This document shows, piece after piece, positions 49,808 to 57,899 of a stretch of 64,000 nt of DNA; the first letter of the stretch is position 1, and each line of letters starts with the position of its first letter. Location: the NCBI GenBank assembly GCA_028065135.1, contig JAPTWR010000171.1:6380-70379 (forward strand), written 5' to 3'. Below the pieces are notes generated by a model, which worked only from the letters and a program-made list of their open reading frames with translations, had not been told where the DNA came from and searched no databases. Origin of the DNA: Acidithiobacillus sp. (GTDB taxonomy: Bacteria > Pseudomonadota > Gammaproteobacteria > Acidithiobacillales > Acidithiobacillaceae). The position numbers and the translations under genes were made by a program.

Positions 49808-50805
49808 CCCTCCGTCAGACTCTGGAGCAGCAATGGCAGGATGGTGGTGCACTGGCCACCGCCTTGCGGCCTCTGGGGGCGCTGACCGGCAAAGTGGCGC
49901 AATGGCGGCGGCGGCACATACAGGGCAGGGCGGCGAGTATCCCCACCATCGTCGTCGGCAACCTGGGTGTAGGAGGCAGCGGCAAAACGCCGCTGGTGGC
50001 GGCGCTGGCACGGCAACTCACGGTAGCGGGCTGGCGGGTGGCCATCATCAGCCGCGGCTATGGTGCCCGGCCCCCGCACTGGCCCTATCGGGTGCAACGC
50101 GACGACAACCCCCAACAGGCCGGGGATGAGCCCTTGTTGCTGGCGCAGGAACAGGGACAGACCCAAGCGGTCTATCTTTGCCCCGACCGCCATCGCGCCA
50201 TCGCCGCAGCGGCGGCGGATGGTTATAAACTTGCGCTACTGGATGATGGTTTCCAGCACCTCGCCCTGCAACCCAGCCTGCGTCTGCTGGTGCTCTCCGG
50301 TCCACGCCCTTTGGGTAATGGCCACTGCCTGCCGGCCGGCCCTCTGCGCGAGTGCCCGGACGCCATGCTCCATGCCGATGCTTTGCTCATGGATGCCGCC
50401 GCCACCGCAGCCATCCCGGAGCGCAACGGCGGGCCACCCCGGTTTCTTTTCCGCATCCAACCCAAGGATCTCGTCGCCGTCAACGATCCAGGCCGCTCCC
50501 GCAGCCTCGACAGTCTGCAAGGACAGCACGTAACGGCCGTCACCGGCATCGCCCGCCCGCAGCGTTTTGTCGCCAGTCTGGAGGCCCTGGGCGCCATTCC
50601 TGACCCCCGATTTTTCCCCGACCACCACGCCTTTTGCGCCAGCGACATTGCCTATTTGCCCCGCCCCCTCGTCATGACCGCCAAGGATGCCGTAAAATGC
50701 CGGAAGTTCGCGCAGGCCGACGACTGGACCCTGCGCATCGAAGCGGAGCTGGAGCCCTCCTTTCAGCCCTGGCTGGAGCAATCATTGCTGCCCTGGAGAA
50801 GCTGA
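49804..50805 (+). CDS. lpxK: tetraacyldisaccharide 4'-kinase
   Basis: Phosphorylates the 4' position of the lipid A precursor at the inner membrane. The 333 aa protein has the P-loop [22 protein letters not shown] (Walker B/DDGFQ signature) and the late [10 protein letters not shown] block. The start is a GTG at 49804 overlapping the previous stop by 4 nt. The N-terminal membrane-associated helix is weaker than usual. Confidence 0.94.
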   Translation: MTLRQTLEQQWQDGGALATALRPLGALTGKVAQWRRRHIQGRAASIPTIVVGNLGVGGSGKTPLVAALARQLTVAGWRVAIISRGYGARPPHWPYRVQRDDNPQQAGDEPLLLAQEQGQTQAVYLCPDRHRAIAAAAADGYKLALLDDGFQHLALQPSLRLLVLSGPRPLGNGHCLPAGPLRECPDAMLHADALLMDAAATAAIPERNGGPPRFLFRIQPKDLVAVNDPGRSRSLDSLQGQHVTAVTGIARPQRFVASLEALGAIPDPRFFPDHHAFCASDIAYLPRPLVMTAKDAVKCRKFAQADDWTLRIEAELEPSFQPWLEQSLLPWRS

Positions 50806-50987
50806 TGAGTATTGACCACCGCCTGCTGGACCTGCTTGCCTGCCCGCAATGCAAGGGCAGTCTGCAACCCTGTGCCCAGCGTCAGGCCCTCTGCTGTCCG
50901 CGTTGCCATCTGCAATATCCCATCCGCGACGACATCCCAGTGCTGCTTATTGACGAGGCCAAGCCCTACGAGGACAAGCCCGCGTGA
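50805..50987 (+). CDS. ycaR: Trm112/YcaR-family small zinc protein
   Basis: A 60 aa protein with the Trm112 fold: LLDLLACPQCKG at the start and LCCPRCHLQYPIRDDIPVLL later, giving a CxxC/CxxC zinc site. YcaR lies between lpxK and kdsB in many proteobacteria, exactly as here. The ATG overlaps the lpxK stop by 1 nt (TGATG) and its stop overlaps the kdsB start by 4 nt. Confidence 0.92.
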   Translation: MSIDHRLLDLLACPQCKGSLQPCAQRQALCCPRCHLQYPIRDDIPVLLIDEAKPYEDKPA

Positions 50988-51745
50988 GCTTCTGCGTCCT
51001 GATCCCCGCCCGGCTGGCATCTACCCGCTTGCCGCGCAAGGTGTTGCTGGACGTGGGCGGCATCCCCATGATCGAGCAGGTGCGGCGGCGTGCGCTGGAA
51101 AGCGGCGCAGCGCAGGTGGTGGTAGCCGCCGACCACCCTGAAGTGGTCGACTGCGTCCGCAGCTATGGCGGTGAAGCTCTGCTGACCGCCGCGGGGCATG
51201 TCTGCGGCACCGAGCGCGTGGCGGAAGCCGCGCGTCTGCTGGGACTGGCCAACGACGCCATCATCGTCAATCTGCAGGGTGACGAGCCGGGCATGACGCC
51301 CGCCCTGTTGCACGCCACCGCCCAACTGCTGCAGGATCATCCGCAGCGGCAGATGGCCACCGCCGCCGTCCCCATCACTCACTGGGATGATCTGGCCGAT
51401 CCCCACTCGGTCAAACTGGTGCTCGGTGCCGAAGGCTGCGCCCAATACTTTTCCCGCGCCCCTATTCCCTGGGATCGCAGCCATTTTCCCCTCAGCAGCG
51501 GGCAGACTTTGCCGCAAACCCCAGGAATCTGGTGGCGGCATCTCGGTCTCTACGCCTACCGCAATGCCTTTTTGCAGGACTACGCCTGCTGGCCAGCCAG
51601 CCCGCTGGAATCCATCGAATCGCTGGAGCAGATGCGCGCGTTGGAGCGCGGCGTGCAGATTGCGGTATATTGCGCGGCAGAAGCGCCCGCAGCGGGTGTG
51701 GACACCGCCGCCGACCTCGACCGCGTGCGCGACCTTTTTCCCTGA
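50984..51745 (+). CDS. kdsB: 3-deoxy-manno-octulosonate cytidylyltransferase
   Basis: Activates Kdo as CMP-Kdo for the LPS inner core. In 253 aa the nucleotide-binding PARLASTRLPRKVL opens the protein, with VNLQGDEPGM (catalytic Asp-Glu) and YFSRAPIPWDR. The start is a GTG at 50984. That a Kdo activator is encoded here supports a Kdo transferase role for the divergent gene at 48662. Confidence 0.95.
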   Translation: MSFCVLIPARLASTRLPRKVLLDVGGIPMIEQVRRRALESGAAQVVVAADHPEVVDCVRSYGGEALLTAAGHVCGTERVAEAARLLGLANDAIIVNLQGDEPGMTPALLHATAQLLQDHPQRQMATAAVPITHWDDLADPHSVKLVLGAEGCAQYFSRAPIPWDRSHFPLSSGQTLPQTPGIWWRHLGLYAYRNAFLQDYACWPASPLESIESLEQMRALERGVQIAVYCAAEAPAAGVDTAADLDRVRDLFP

Positions 51746-51766
51746 TCACTCACAAGGAGTTTTTGC

Positions 51767-52288
51767 ATGGACCTGAAAAAAATCCCGGCCGGCCAGTCAC
51801 TGCCGGATGACGTCAACGTCGTGATCGAGGTGCCCCAGGGTTCCTCCGTCAAATATGAACTGGACAAAGAATCCGGCGCCATCGTGGTCGATCGCTTCCT
51901 TTTCACCGCCATGCACTACCCGCTTAATTACGGCTTCATCCCCAACACCTTATCCGACGATGGTGACCCTACCGATTGTCTGGTTCTGGCACCCCAGCCC
52001 GTTGCTCCCGGCGCCGTGATCCGCGCCCGGCCGGTTGGTGTACTGATGATGGAAGACGAGAAGGGCATCGATGCCAAGATCGTCGCCGTCCCCCACGACA
52101 AGGTCGCCACCGGTTACTCCGCTATCCGGGATGTCAGCGATCTGCCCGAGCCACTGCGCCACCAGATCCGCCATTTCTTCGAGCACTACAAGGACCTGGA
52201 GCCCGGCAAGTGGGTCAAACTCAAGGACTGGGCCAGTGTGGCCGAGGCCCGCAGGATCATCGAAGCGGACGCCGCGCGCTACGCCTGA
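51767..52288 (+). CDS. ppa: inorganic pyrophosphatase
   Basis: Family I soluble pyrophosphatase, 173 aa. The metal-site signature [12 protein letters not shown] is present, along with [24 protein letters not shown] and the late [15 protein letters not shown] segment. Complete length, cytosolic. The gene has its own AAGGAG ribosome site and is the last recognisable housekeeping gene before the accessory region. Confidence 0.96.
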   Translation: MDLKKIPAGQSLPDDVNVVIEVPQGSSVKYELDKESGAIVVDRFLFTAMHYPLNYGFIPNTLSDDGDPTDCLVLAPQPVAPGAVIRARPVGVLMMEDEKGIDAKIVAVPHDKVATGYSAIRDVSDLPEPLRHQIRHFFEHYKDLEPGKWVKLKDWASVAEARRIIEADAARYA

Positions 52289-52337
52289 AGGTCTTGTCGC
52301 CCTGCGGTGAAGCAGGCAGACTGAGGGTGACTCGCTT

Positions 52338-52733
52338 ATGCAGGAGAGCCCCATGTCCGCATCACCGCTGGCGCCCAAGTCCCCCTCATCGACGTCCCTC
52401 AAGCCGTCCGCCTTTACCTGCCTGCAACTCGCCGAGCCCCTCTGGAAAAGGGTCCCCAGCCGCGACGATGCCGGCCATCTCCTCTCTGATTTCCGCATGA
52501 TCTTCCCCGGACTCCGCCAGAAAAGCGGTATTCGCCAGCAACACACTCTACGAATCATCAATGCCGTATTGCATCATTACGGCTCCTGGGTGGTATTTGC
52601 CGATCTCAATATGCGCACGAATTTGCTCTGGGTGAGTATTCGTCCACGTCCTGGTTTAACGCTGGAAATTCCCGCAGCGATTAAAACGCTGGTGCCGGAA
52701 GCGTTATTATTGGCGCCCTATTGGCGGCGGTAA
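52338..52733 (+). CDS. uncharacterised protein
   Basis: A 131 aa protein I do not recognise. It begins Ser/Pro-rich, has no signal peptide or membrane helix, and the second half alternates hydrophobic and charged residues (IINAVLHHYGSWVVFADLN, then LWVSIRPRPGLTLEIPAAI), resembling a small alpha/beta domain. A second in-frame Met at 52353 is an equal candidate start. It lies just outside the integron remnant, so it could be the last chromosomal gene or part of the accessory region. Confidence 0.5.
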   Translation: MQESPMSASPLAPKSPSSTSLKPSAFTCLQLAEPLWKRVPSRDDAGHLLSDFRMIFPGLRQKSGIRQQHTLRIINAVLHHYGSWVVFADLNMRTNLLWVSIRPRPGLTLEIPAAIKTLVPEALLLAPYWRR

Positions 52734-52754
52734 TGGGTGGCAGTTATGGATGAG

Positions 52755-53184
52755 TTACATATCCAGCGGGCTGATGACGCCGCGTCCGCCTTTGCCGCAA
52801 CGCACGCGCTTCGCCAGGTGTCAGCACCGTAGGCAAGTGTTGCGAAGACTTGGCGCTGGTGATGTCGTCCAGCCAGGGCAGGTTTACATCGAGCACCTGC
52901 TTTTAAAGGAAAAGCAACGCCGCCTTGGCCTGATTTTGCGGGGAGGACGACACCTTGCGCTCCACCGCCGGATAACTGAGGAATGCCTCGATCTCTGCGG
53001 CCCCCATCTCTTTGGGATGCCGCTTGCGGTGGAAGAGAATGAAGCGCCGCGCCCAGTCCGTATAGGCCTCTTCGGTGCGGATGCTGTAGTGCAACGTCCG
53101 GATCCGGCCACGCACCTGGTCCAGGAGTTTGGGTGGGGAATGGGGGGTTGGCTGGCTGCTTTTTATGCGGAGAATATTAGGCGT
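52755..53184 (-). pseudogene. intI: integron integrase intI, remnant with internal deletion
   Basis: Reading leftwards on the - strand, residues like [40 protein letters not shown] and [12 protein letters not shown] match the N-terminal half of integron integrases. A Tyr/Arg-type codon has become TAA (52903-52905) after KAALLFL; beyond it the same frame continues QVLDVNLPWLDDITSAKSSQ to LTPGEARAL near 52798. There the sequence jumps, in another frame, to GGRGVISPLDM and a stop at 52755, which is the extreme C-terminus of IntI. The catalytic Arg-His-Arg-Tyr domain is therefore deleted. No normal start codon precedes the conserved part. It cannot be an active recombinase. Confidence 0.85.
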
Positions 53185-53292
53185 CCTAAATTTTTGAGCA
53201 AGGGGGCATTATGCTATAGATACAGCATGTTTACGCCGTCCTGTGTTGTATTAGTCATCTATCATGTGCTAGGGTAGCACGGTCTAATTTAT
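53185..53292. other. attI-like region between intI remnant and first cassette
   Basis: The 108 nt between the 5' end of the integrase remnant and the first GTTAGGC core. In an integron this interval holds attI and the integrase promoter. It is AT-rich and includes the direct/inverted short repeats GTGCTAGGGTAGCAC (53266-53280). I cannot define attI boundaries beyond the core site. Confidence 0.5.
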
Positions 53293-53299
53293 GTTAGGC
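53293..53299 (+). other. GTTAGGC core site (array start)
   Basis: Matches the GTTRRRY integrase crossover consensus and marks the junction of attI with the first gene cassette. It is the same heptamer as the one ending the attC at 56729-56788. Confidence 0.7.
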
Positions 53300-53308
53300 A
53301 TCTTAGTT

Positions 53309-53770
53309 ATGGCGACGACTGAAGTTTTAGCATTCGATTGGGGCGTTGGCGTTCTCGGCGTCCTGGATATCAACAGCAACGAGTACATCCCGTATCATTA
53401 TGGCGAAGAGATGATTCAGGGGGCAAAACGAATTGTTTCCTGCGTCGGTACCGTCGTTAGCTTCAATGGCAACAGGCGAGACTTGGAAGAAATATCAAAA
53501 ATACTCGGCCTTTCGTCTGTTATCGACTTACACATCTGTGGCGAGCACAACGATATGTTGGAAATCACTTCAGATATCCGATGGCCGCCACGCCCTGGTA
53601 CTGCCCCAATCCTTGGGCCTGGTTTGCGTGAAACATATAAGCACTACTTTGGCCATCGAACGGTTGTCCCGCCTTCGCATCTAAGCGATTACGAGGCAAA
53701 CAATTGGAGTGACTGTCACATGACTGCGGAGTTGTGGAAGAAATGGAAACTTGGAAATCTTGGGCAATGA
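53309..53770 (+). CDS. cassette 1 protein, possible RNase H-fold exonuclease-like
   Basis: A 153 aa protein without signal peptide. It shows a spaced pattern like DEDD-type RNase H-fold nucleases: AFDWGVG (motif I place, but D-x-G rather than D-x-E), VVSFNGNRRDLEEI (motif II, matching the family's NGxxFDL) and WSDCHMTAELWKKW at the C-terminus (motif III). The first acidic pair is incomplete, so activity is doubtful. I chose the ATG at 53309 because an ATG at 53291 would rely on sequence outside the cassette. Homology is faint; treat the fold as a hypothesis. Confidence 0.55.
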   Translation: MATTEVLAFDWGVGVLGVLDINSNEYIPYHYGEEMIQGAKRIVSCVGTVVSFNGNRRDLEEISKILGLSSVIDLHICGEHNDMLEITSDIRWPPRPGTAPILGPGLRETYKHYFGHRTVVPPSHLSDYEANNWSDCHMTAELWKKWKLGNLGQ

Positions 53771-53789
53771 GTCACGAGACGGCGCCGAT

Positions 53790-53849
53790 ACCCAACCCAT
53801 CATTCCACCGGACCTGCGCAAAAATCCGCGCAGGCCGGTGAATTCAAAC
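53790..53849 (+). other. attC site of cassette 1, interrupted by intron
   Basis: Begins with ACCCAAC (53790-53796, RYYYAAC) and continues into a hairpin with arms 53806-53819 and 53828-53840, 13 bp with one bulged A, the single-sided bulge being typical of attC. The last part GAATTCAAAC aligns with AATTCAAAT of the intact attC at 56729-56788, which is then followed by GTTAGGC. Here the intron begins instead, and TTATGC directly after the intron (from 55687) looks like the rest of a GTTATGC box. Confidence 0.7.
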
Positions 53850-55686
53850 GTGTGCGCCGGGCATGGCGCGTTACTTCATAGGTGAAAGTCCTATGGCCAG
53901 GTCTGCAGAGCCGAAGGCAAGGAGAAGGGCAAGGGCGTCGTCGCGAGGCGGGGTCTGAAGGAAGCCCAATCCGAAACGGCGGGGCGATGAACAAAAACCG
54001 GATAGGAGGCGTGATGCATTCGGGACGAGCGGGCACGTGACCGCAAAGTCCTCCATCTGCGATTGGGTGCATTTTGTAAATCCGGCGTCTATGCCGCGAA
54101 GGTAACGTGTCTTACCCCGGGAGATCTCCCCGGTGCTTCGGAAGCTCGAAGCGGGGCGCCTGGAAACGGGCGCTGAGTACCGTGGAGAAGTCAGCAGAGG
54201 GCATATTAGGCGGCGGCCACCGCCGAAGGCCCGAACGATGGAAGACAAAGGACCATGACGAAGAGCAACGGGAACGCATCAGACCTCCGGCGCAAGCTGG
54301 CGGCGGCCATGCCGCCGGATGAACCCGTGGCTGGATCGGATGGACAACCCGAGTCGATTCCTCCCCGCGCGTTGCTGGCCCAAGTGCTGGACCGGGCCAA
54401 CCTGCAACGCGCCTTGAAGCAAGTGCGCCGGAACCAAGGCGCGCCGGGCATCGACGGCATGACGGTCGATGAATTACCGGAATACCTCAAGTACCACTGG
54501 CTGGAAATCCGCGCGCAACTGGAAACGGGGCACTACCGCCCGAGCCCGGTCAAGCGCGTGGAGATCCCCAAGGGCGACGGCAAGACGCGCCCCCTTGGCA
54601 TTCCCACGGTGCTCGACCGCTTTATCCAGCAAGCCATCGCGCAAGTGCTATCCGCGCAATGGGACCCCCATTTCCACCCGCACAGCTACGGCTTCCGCCC
54701 CAACCGCTCGGCGCACCAGGCGATCCGCCATGTGCAAGCCACGATTCGGCAAGGCTACGGCTGGGTGGTCGACATGGACCTGCAAAGCTTTTTTGACCGG
54801 GTCAACCATGACCGGCTGATGGCGCGACTGAAGAGTCGTTGCCCTGATACCGGCCTGCTGCGCCTGGTCAATCGCTTCCTGAAGGCGGGCGTGAGCGTCG
54901 GTGGACACATCGAGCCGACGACGATGGGCGTGCCGCAAGGCGGCCCACTCTCGCCCGTGCTGGCCAATGTGGTGTTGGATGAACTGGATTGGGAACTGGA
55001 CCGGCGTGGCCACCGCTTCGCCCGTTATGCCGACGACTGCAATATTTTGGTCCGAAGCAAACGTGCGGGAGAGCGGGTGATGGGCAGCGTGACACGCTAC
55101 GTCAGCGACACACTAAGGCTCACAGTGAATCCGCTGAAAAGCGCGGTGGACCGACCCTGGAAGCGCAAGTTTCTGGGCTTCACGGTCAGCCGCAACGACA
55201 AGAAGCTGAAAGTGGCCGACAAGGCCCTCGACAAGCTGAAAGATCGGGTGCGGGAACTAACCCGTCGTACACGAGGCAACCGCATAGAAGTGATCGCGGC
55301 GGAGCTGAGAGAAAGCCTGCTTGGTTGGAAAGCGTATTTCGGCATTGCCGAAGTACTGAGCCCTCTGCGCGACATCGACAAGGGGGTACGACGCAAGTTA
55401 CGCTGCTACATCTGGAAACAATGGGGGTCGGCGGGCTACCGGGAACTACGCAAGCGCGGGGTAACGGTGCGCGAAGCGTGGAACACCAGCAAGTCGGCGC
55501 ATGGGCCGTGGCGGCTGCCGAAGACACCGGCGCTGACCATTGCATTACCATTGGCCTTCTTCAAGACCCTGGGAGTACCGAGCCTTGCAGCACGGTAAGA
55601 ATTCAATTCATCGAACCGCCGGATACGTGACCCGTTCGTCCGGTGGTGTGGGAGGGAGGGGCCGTGAGGCTTCTTCCTATCCCGAT
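53850..55686 (+). mobile_element. group IIC (attC-type) intron, complete
   Basis: The 5' end GTGTGCGCC matches the group II consensus GUGYG. A structured region of about 400 nt precedes the reverse transcriptase gene. After it come a domain V hairpin at about 55607-55645 (AACCGCCGG...CCGGTGGT) and a domain VI hairpin ending CCTATCCCGAT at about 55686. The encoded protein lacks an endonuclease domain, as in group IIC. The 3' boundary may be off by 1-2 nt. The intron directly follows the attC hairpin, as known for group IIC introns, which use hairpins as targets. Confidence 0.85.
54255..55598 (+). CDS. ltrA: group II intron reverse transcriptase/maturase
   Basis: Intron-encoded protein of 447 aa that helps the intron splice and copies it at new sites. 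RT motifs are intact: PLGIPTVLDRFIQQAIAQVL, HSYGFRPNRSAHQAI, VVDMDLQSFFDRVNHDRLM, PQGGPLSPVLAN and the catalytic YADD near residue 257. The maturase X domain (LLGWKAYFGIAE) follows. No C-terminal HNH endonuclease, which is characteristic of class C introns. No frameshift or stop is seen, so it may be functional. Confidence 0.95.
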   Translation: MTKSNGNASDLRRKLAAAMPPDEPVAGSDGQPESIPPRALLAQVLDRANLQRALKQVRRNQGAPGIDGMTVDELPEYLKYHWLEIRAQLETGHYRPSPVKRVEIPKGDGKTRPLGIPTVLDRFIQQAIAQVLSAQWDPHFHPHSYGFRPNRSAHQAIRHVQATIRQGYGWVVDMDLQSFFDRVNHDRLMARLKSRCPDTGLLRLVNRFLKAGVSVGGHIEPTTMGVPQGGPLSPVLANVVLDELDWELDRRGHRFARYADDCNILVRSKRAGERVMGSVTRYVSDTLRLTVNPLKSAVDRPWKRKFLGFTVSRNDKKLKVADKALDKLKDRVRELTRRTRGNRIEVIAAELRESLLGWKAYFGIAEVLSPLRDIDKGVRRKLRCYIWKQWGSAGYRELRKRGVTVREAWNTSKSAHGPWRLPKTPALTIALPLAFFKTLGVPSLAAR

Positions 55687-55706
55687 TATGCCGCAAGAAG
55701 GGTGCA

Positions 55707-56267
55707 ATGACTCAACCCCAACCACTTTCGATTCTCCGCAACCATAAATGGTCGAATCTCCCTACGTCCCCTGGTGTTTACTGGTGGTATTTCCCGCGCA
55801 TAGCACTTGATCATTTTCGCATTGCCGAATTCTGTGACGTCACGAAACTACGGTTACGGACCGCGCCAGATGGCAAAGTGTGCCTCTATCACGGTTTAGC
55901 TAAGAGCATCGCACAGCGCGTGGAATGGCATGCAGCTCAAAAGTTAACATTGAGTTGCTTACAGACCGGTTTCCTCTCGACCTTCCGGTTTACTCTTCTT
56001 GCCCTGAACGACTTTGATTACTCGGAAGGCGCGGAAAAGATCGACAAGTATTTCGACGCTCTCTCTGTCAGTTGGCGATCGACGACGACAAGGGAAGAGG
56101 CAGAATCCATCGAGTGTAACGAGCTTCATGGCGAATACCATTACCCACTCAACATTCAAGTGAACAAGCGGCCTGAACTATTAGCTTTTACCCGCCATTT
56201 GAAGGCCATGCGAAGCGCCTACAAAAAACGATATATCAGTAGTAGTGACCATCATTGTGCGAAGTGA
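55707..56267 (+). CDS. cassette 2a: GIY-YIG-like nuclease domain protein
   Basis: A 186 aa protein. SPGVYWWYF in the first third and CLYHGLAKSIAQRVEWHA (YIG-like strand, then conserved Arg and His) look like the core of a GIY-YIG nuclease. The rest is helical and charged, with no second recognisable domain. The ribosome site AGAAGGG is right upstream. Overlaps or abuts the DUF6884 gene, so the two form a two-gene cassette. Function is unknown; nuclease activity is inferred only from the motif. Confidence 0.6.
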   Translation: MTQPQPLSILRNHKWSNLPTSPGVYWWYFPRIALDHFRIAEFCDVTKLRLRTAPDGKVCLYHGLAKSIAQRVEWHAAQKLTLSCLQTGFLSTFRFTLLALNDFDYSEGAEKIDKYFDALSVSWRSTTTREEAESIECNELHGEYHYPLNIQVNKRPELLAFTRHLKAMRSAYKKRYISSSDHHCAK

Positions 56268-56268
56268 G

Positions 56269-56718
56269 ATGGCAATGCAATCCAACAATTCCACTATCTA
56301 TCTTGTTTCTTGTGTCAGCAAAAAACGAAATCAACCATGCGCGGCACGTGATTTGTATATTTCTGATTGGTTCATCAAGGCGCGTCGATATGCAGAATTA
56401 TCTTTATATCCATGGTATGTTCTATCTGCCGAGTACGGTTTGGTTCCTTCCGATCAAATAATTGCACCATATGAGCGGACGCTCAACACGATGAGGGTGG
56501 TGGATCGCCGTTCTTGGGCCGATCATGTATCCCTTCAAATCTCGGAAGCCGCTCCAGACTTGAAACAAGTGGTGTTCTTGGCCGGTGTGCGGTATCGTGA
56601 GTTCTTGACCCGCCACCTTTCCGATAGGGACGTAAAAGTATCGATCCCAATGGAAGGACTGCGAATCGGAGAGCAGCTGAGTTGGCTTTTACAGCACACC
56701 TCGTTGTCTGTAGATTAA
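56269..56718 (+). CDS. cassette 2b: DUF6884-like protein
   Basis: A 149 aa protein resembling DUF6884: IYLVSCVSKKRNQPCAARDLY, WFIKARRYAEL, then WYVLSAEYGLVPSDQIIAPYERTL. This pattern (two Cys, SAxYGLV, YExTL) is found in small bacterial proteins of unknown role. I start at the ATG at 56269, 1 nt after the GIY-YIG stop; an ATG at 56245 overlapping the previous gene is an alternative. An attC site begins 10 nt after its stop. Confidence 0.65.
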   Translation: MAMQSNNSTIYLVSCVSKKRNQPCAARDLYISDWFIKARRYAELSLYPWYVLSAEYGLVPSDQIIAPYERTLNTMRVVDRRSWADHVSLQISEAAPDLKQVVFLAGVRYREFLTRHLSDRDVKVSIPMEGLRIGEQLSWLLQHTSLSVD

Positions 56719-56728
56719 TGGTCAAGCG

Positions 56729-56788
56729 GCCGAACAATTCATTCAATCCGACGCCGCTTCGCGGCGCGGCTTAATTCAAATGTTAGGC
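56729..56788 (+). other. attC site of cassette 2
   Basis: A 60-bp textbook-like attC: GCCGAAC box (one departure from RYYYAAC), then hairpin arms around GCCGC-TTCG-CGGCG with a bulged A, AATTCAAA, and GTTAGGC (56782-56788). It strongly resembles the attC of aad-type resistance cassettes in both arm sequence and size. Confidence 0.9.
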
Positions 56789-56811
56789 ACCAAGGAACAA
56801 TAGACACGACG

Positions 56812-57261
56812 ATGCAACTTACTTCTGCAAATACTTCGGACATCCCAGCACTTTGCGCATTGCTGGATATCTTGTTTTCTCAAAAAGCAGAGTTTAAACC
56901 CGATCACGAAGCACAAAGCCGTGGCTTAGCTCGCATCCTTAGCAATCCAGAAATTGGGCTTATCGTTGTCGCTCGTCAAGACAGCCAAGTGATCGGTATG
57001 GTTAATCTTCTCTACACAGTATCTACGGCGCTCGGCGAGCGCGTCGCGCTACTGGAAGATATGGTAGTGTCCCCCGCCGCTCGCGGCGCTGGTGTTGGTT
57101 CTCGGCTCCTGGAGCAAGCTATTCAATTCGCGCGCTTGAACGGGTGCAAACGCATTACCTTGCTCAGAGACTGCGCGAATGAATCAGCGCAACGATTTTA
57201 TCAAAGGCATGGTTTCGGTTTTTCGGCCATGATCCCTCTTCGTCTTTCGCTGGGCGAATAG
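56812..57261 (+). CDS. cassette 3: GNAT-family N-acetyltransferase
   Basis: A 149 aa acetyltransferase. The acetyl-CoA loop appears as VVSPAARGAGVGSRLLEQAI (Q/R-x-x-G-x-G/A), preceded by the beta-4 strand ALLEDMV and followed by RITLLRDCANESAQRFYQRHGF, the usual C-terminal GNAT segment. Substrate unknown. It is flanked by attC sites on both sides, making this the cleanest single-gene cassette of the array. Confidence 0.85.
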   Translation: MQLTSANTSDIPALCALLDILFSQKAEFKPDHEAQSRGLARILSNPEIGLIVVARQDSQVIGMVNLLYTVSTALGERVALLEDMVVSPAARGAGVGSRLLEQAIQFARLNGCKRITLLRDCANESAQRFYQRHGFGFSAMIPLRLSLGE

Positions 57262-57269
57262 GTTGCTAT

Positions 57270-57332
57270 GCCTAACATGGCATTCGAGCGAGACGCGCCA
57301 AAAGCGGCGCGCCCCTCAACTTTACGTTAGAC
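57270..57332 (+). other. attC site of cassette 3
   Basis: 63 bp bounded by GCCTAAC (57270-57276) and GTTAGAC (57326-57332), both exact matches to RYYYAAC and GTTRRRY. The centre folds through GACGCGCC-AAAA-GCGGCGCG-like arms, and CCCCTCAACTTTAC precedes the crossover box. Confidence 0.9.
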
Positions 57333-57404
57333 CGCCAATGGGGAATCGTTGACTTCATTCGGGAACGGCTCAGACTCTATTTCTAACTACGATGGAGGAC
57401 CATC

Positions 57405-57890
57405 ATGACCAAGATCGCAAAGAACACGATTTGCCTTTGGTACGAACGCGATGCCGAGGAGGCGGCGCTATTCTACGCCAAGACCTTTCCCGATTCGTCC
57501 GTCGGCGCGGTGCATCGCGCACCGGGCGACTTTCCGTCGGGCAAGCAAGGGGACGTATTGATAGTCGAGTTTACCGTGATGGGTATACCCTGCTTGGGGC
57601 TGAATGGCGGACCCGCGTTCAAGCACAATGAAGCGTTCTCGTTCCAGGTTGCCACGGAAGATCAGGCCGAGACCGATCGGTACTGGAATGCGATCGTCGG
57701 CAACGGCGGCCAAGAGAGCGAGTGCGGTTGGTGCAAAGACAAGTGGGGCGTCTCCTGGCAAATTACGCCAATTGCGTTGATCAAGGCGTATACCAATCCC
57801 GATCTCTCCGCCGCCAAGCGGGCGTTCGATGCAATGATGACGATGAAAAAAATAGACATCGCCGTGATCGAGGCGGCGGTTCGTGGCTAG
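57405..57890 (+). CDS. cassette 4: VOC/PhnB-like (3-dmu-9_3-mt) protein
   Basis: A 161 aa protein of the vicinal-oxygen-chelate superfamily, PhnB-like branch: LWYERDAEEAALFYAKTFPDS at the start, EFTVMGIPCLGLNGGPAFKHNEAFSF in the middle, and CGWCKDKWGVSWQITP near the end are the known family blocks. Such proteins are dimeric, metal-binding and mostly uncharacterised. GGAGG ribosome site upstream. Sits between a normal attC and a long one. Confidence 0.85.
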   Translation: MTKIAKNTICLWYERDAEEAALFYAKTFPDSSVGAVHRAPGDFPSGKQGDVLIVEFTVMGIPCLGLNGGPAFKHNEAFSFQVATEDQAETDRYWNAIVGNGGQESECGWCKDKWGVSWQITPIALIKAYTNPDLSAAKRAFDAMMTMKKIDIAVIEAAVRG

Positions 57891-57899
57891 AAGCTGGCG

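Noticed and set aside
52750..53277. 175-codon + strand frame across the integrase remnant
   Set aside because: It is the antisense of the integrase remnant, whose - strand frame shows clear family residues.
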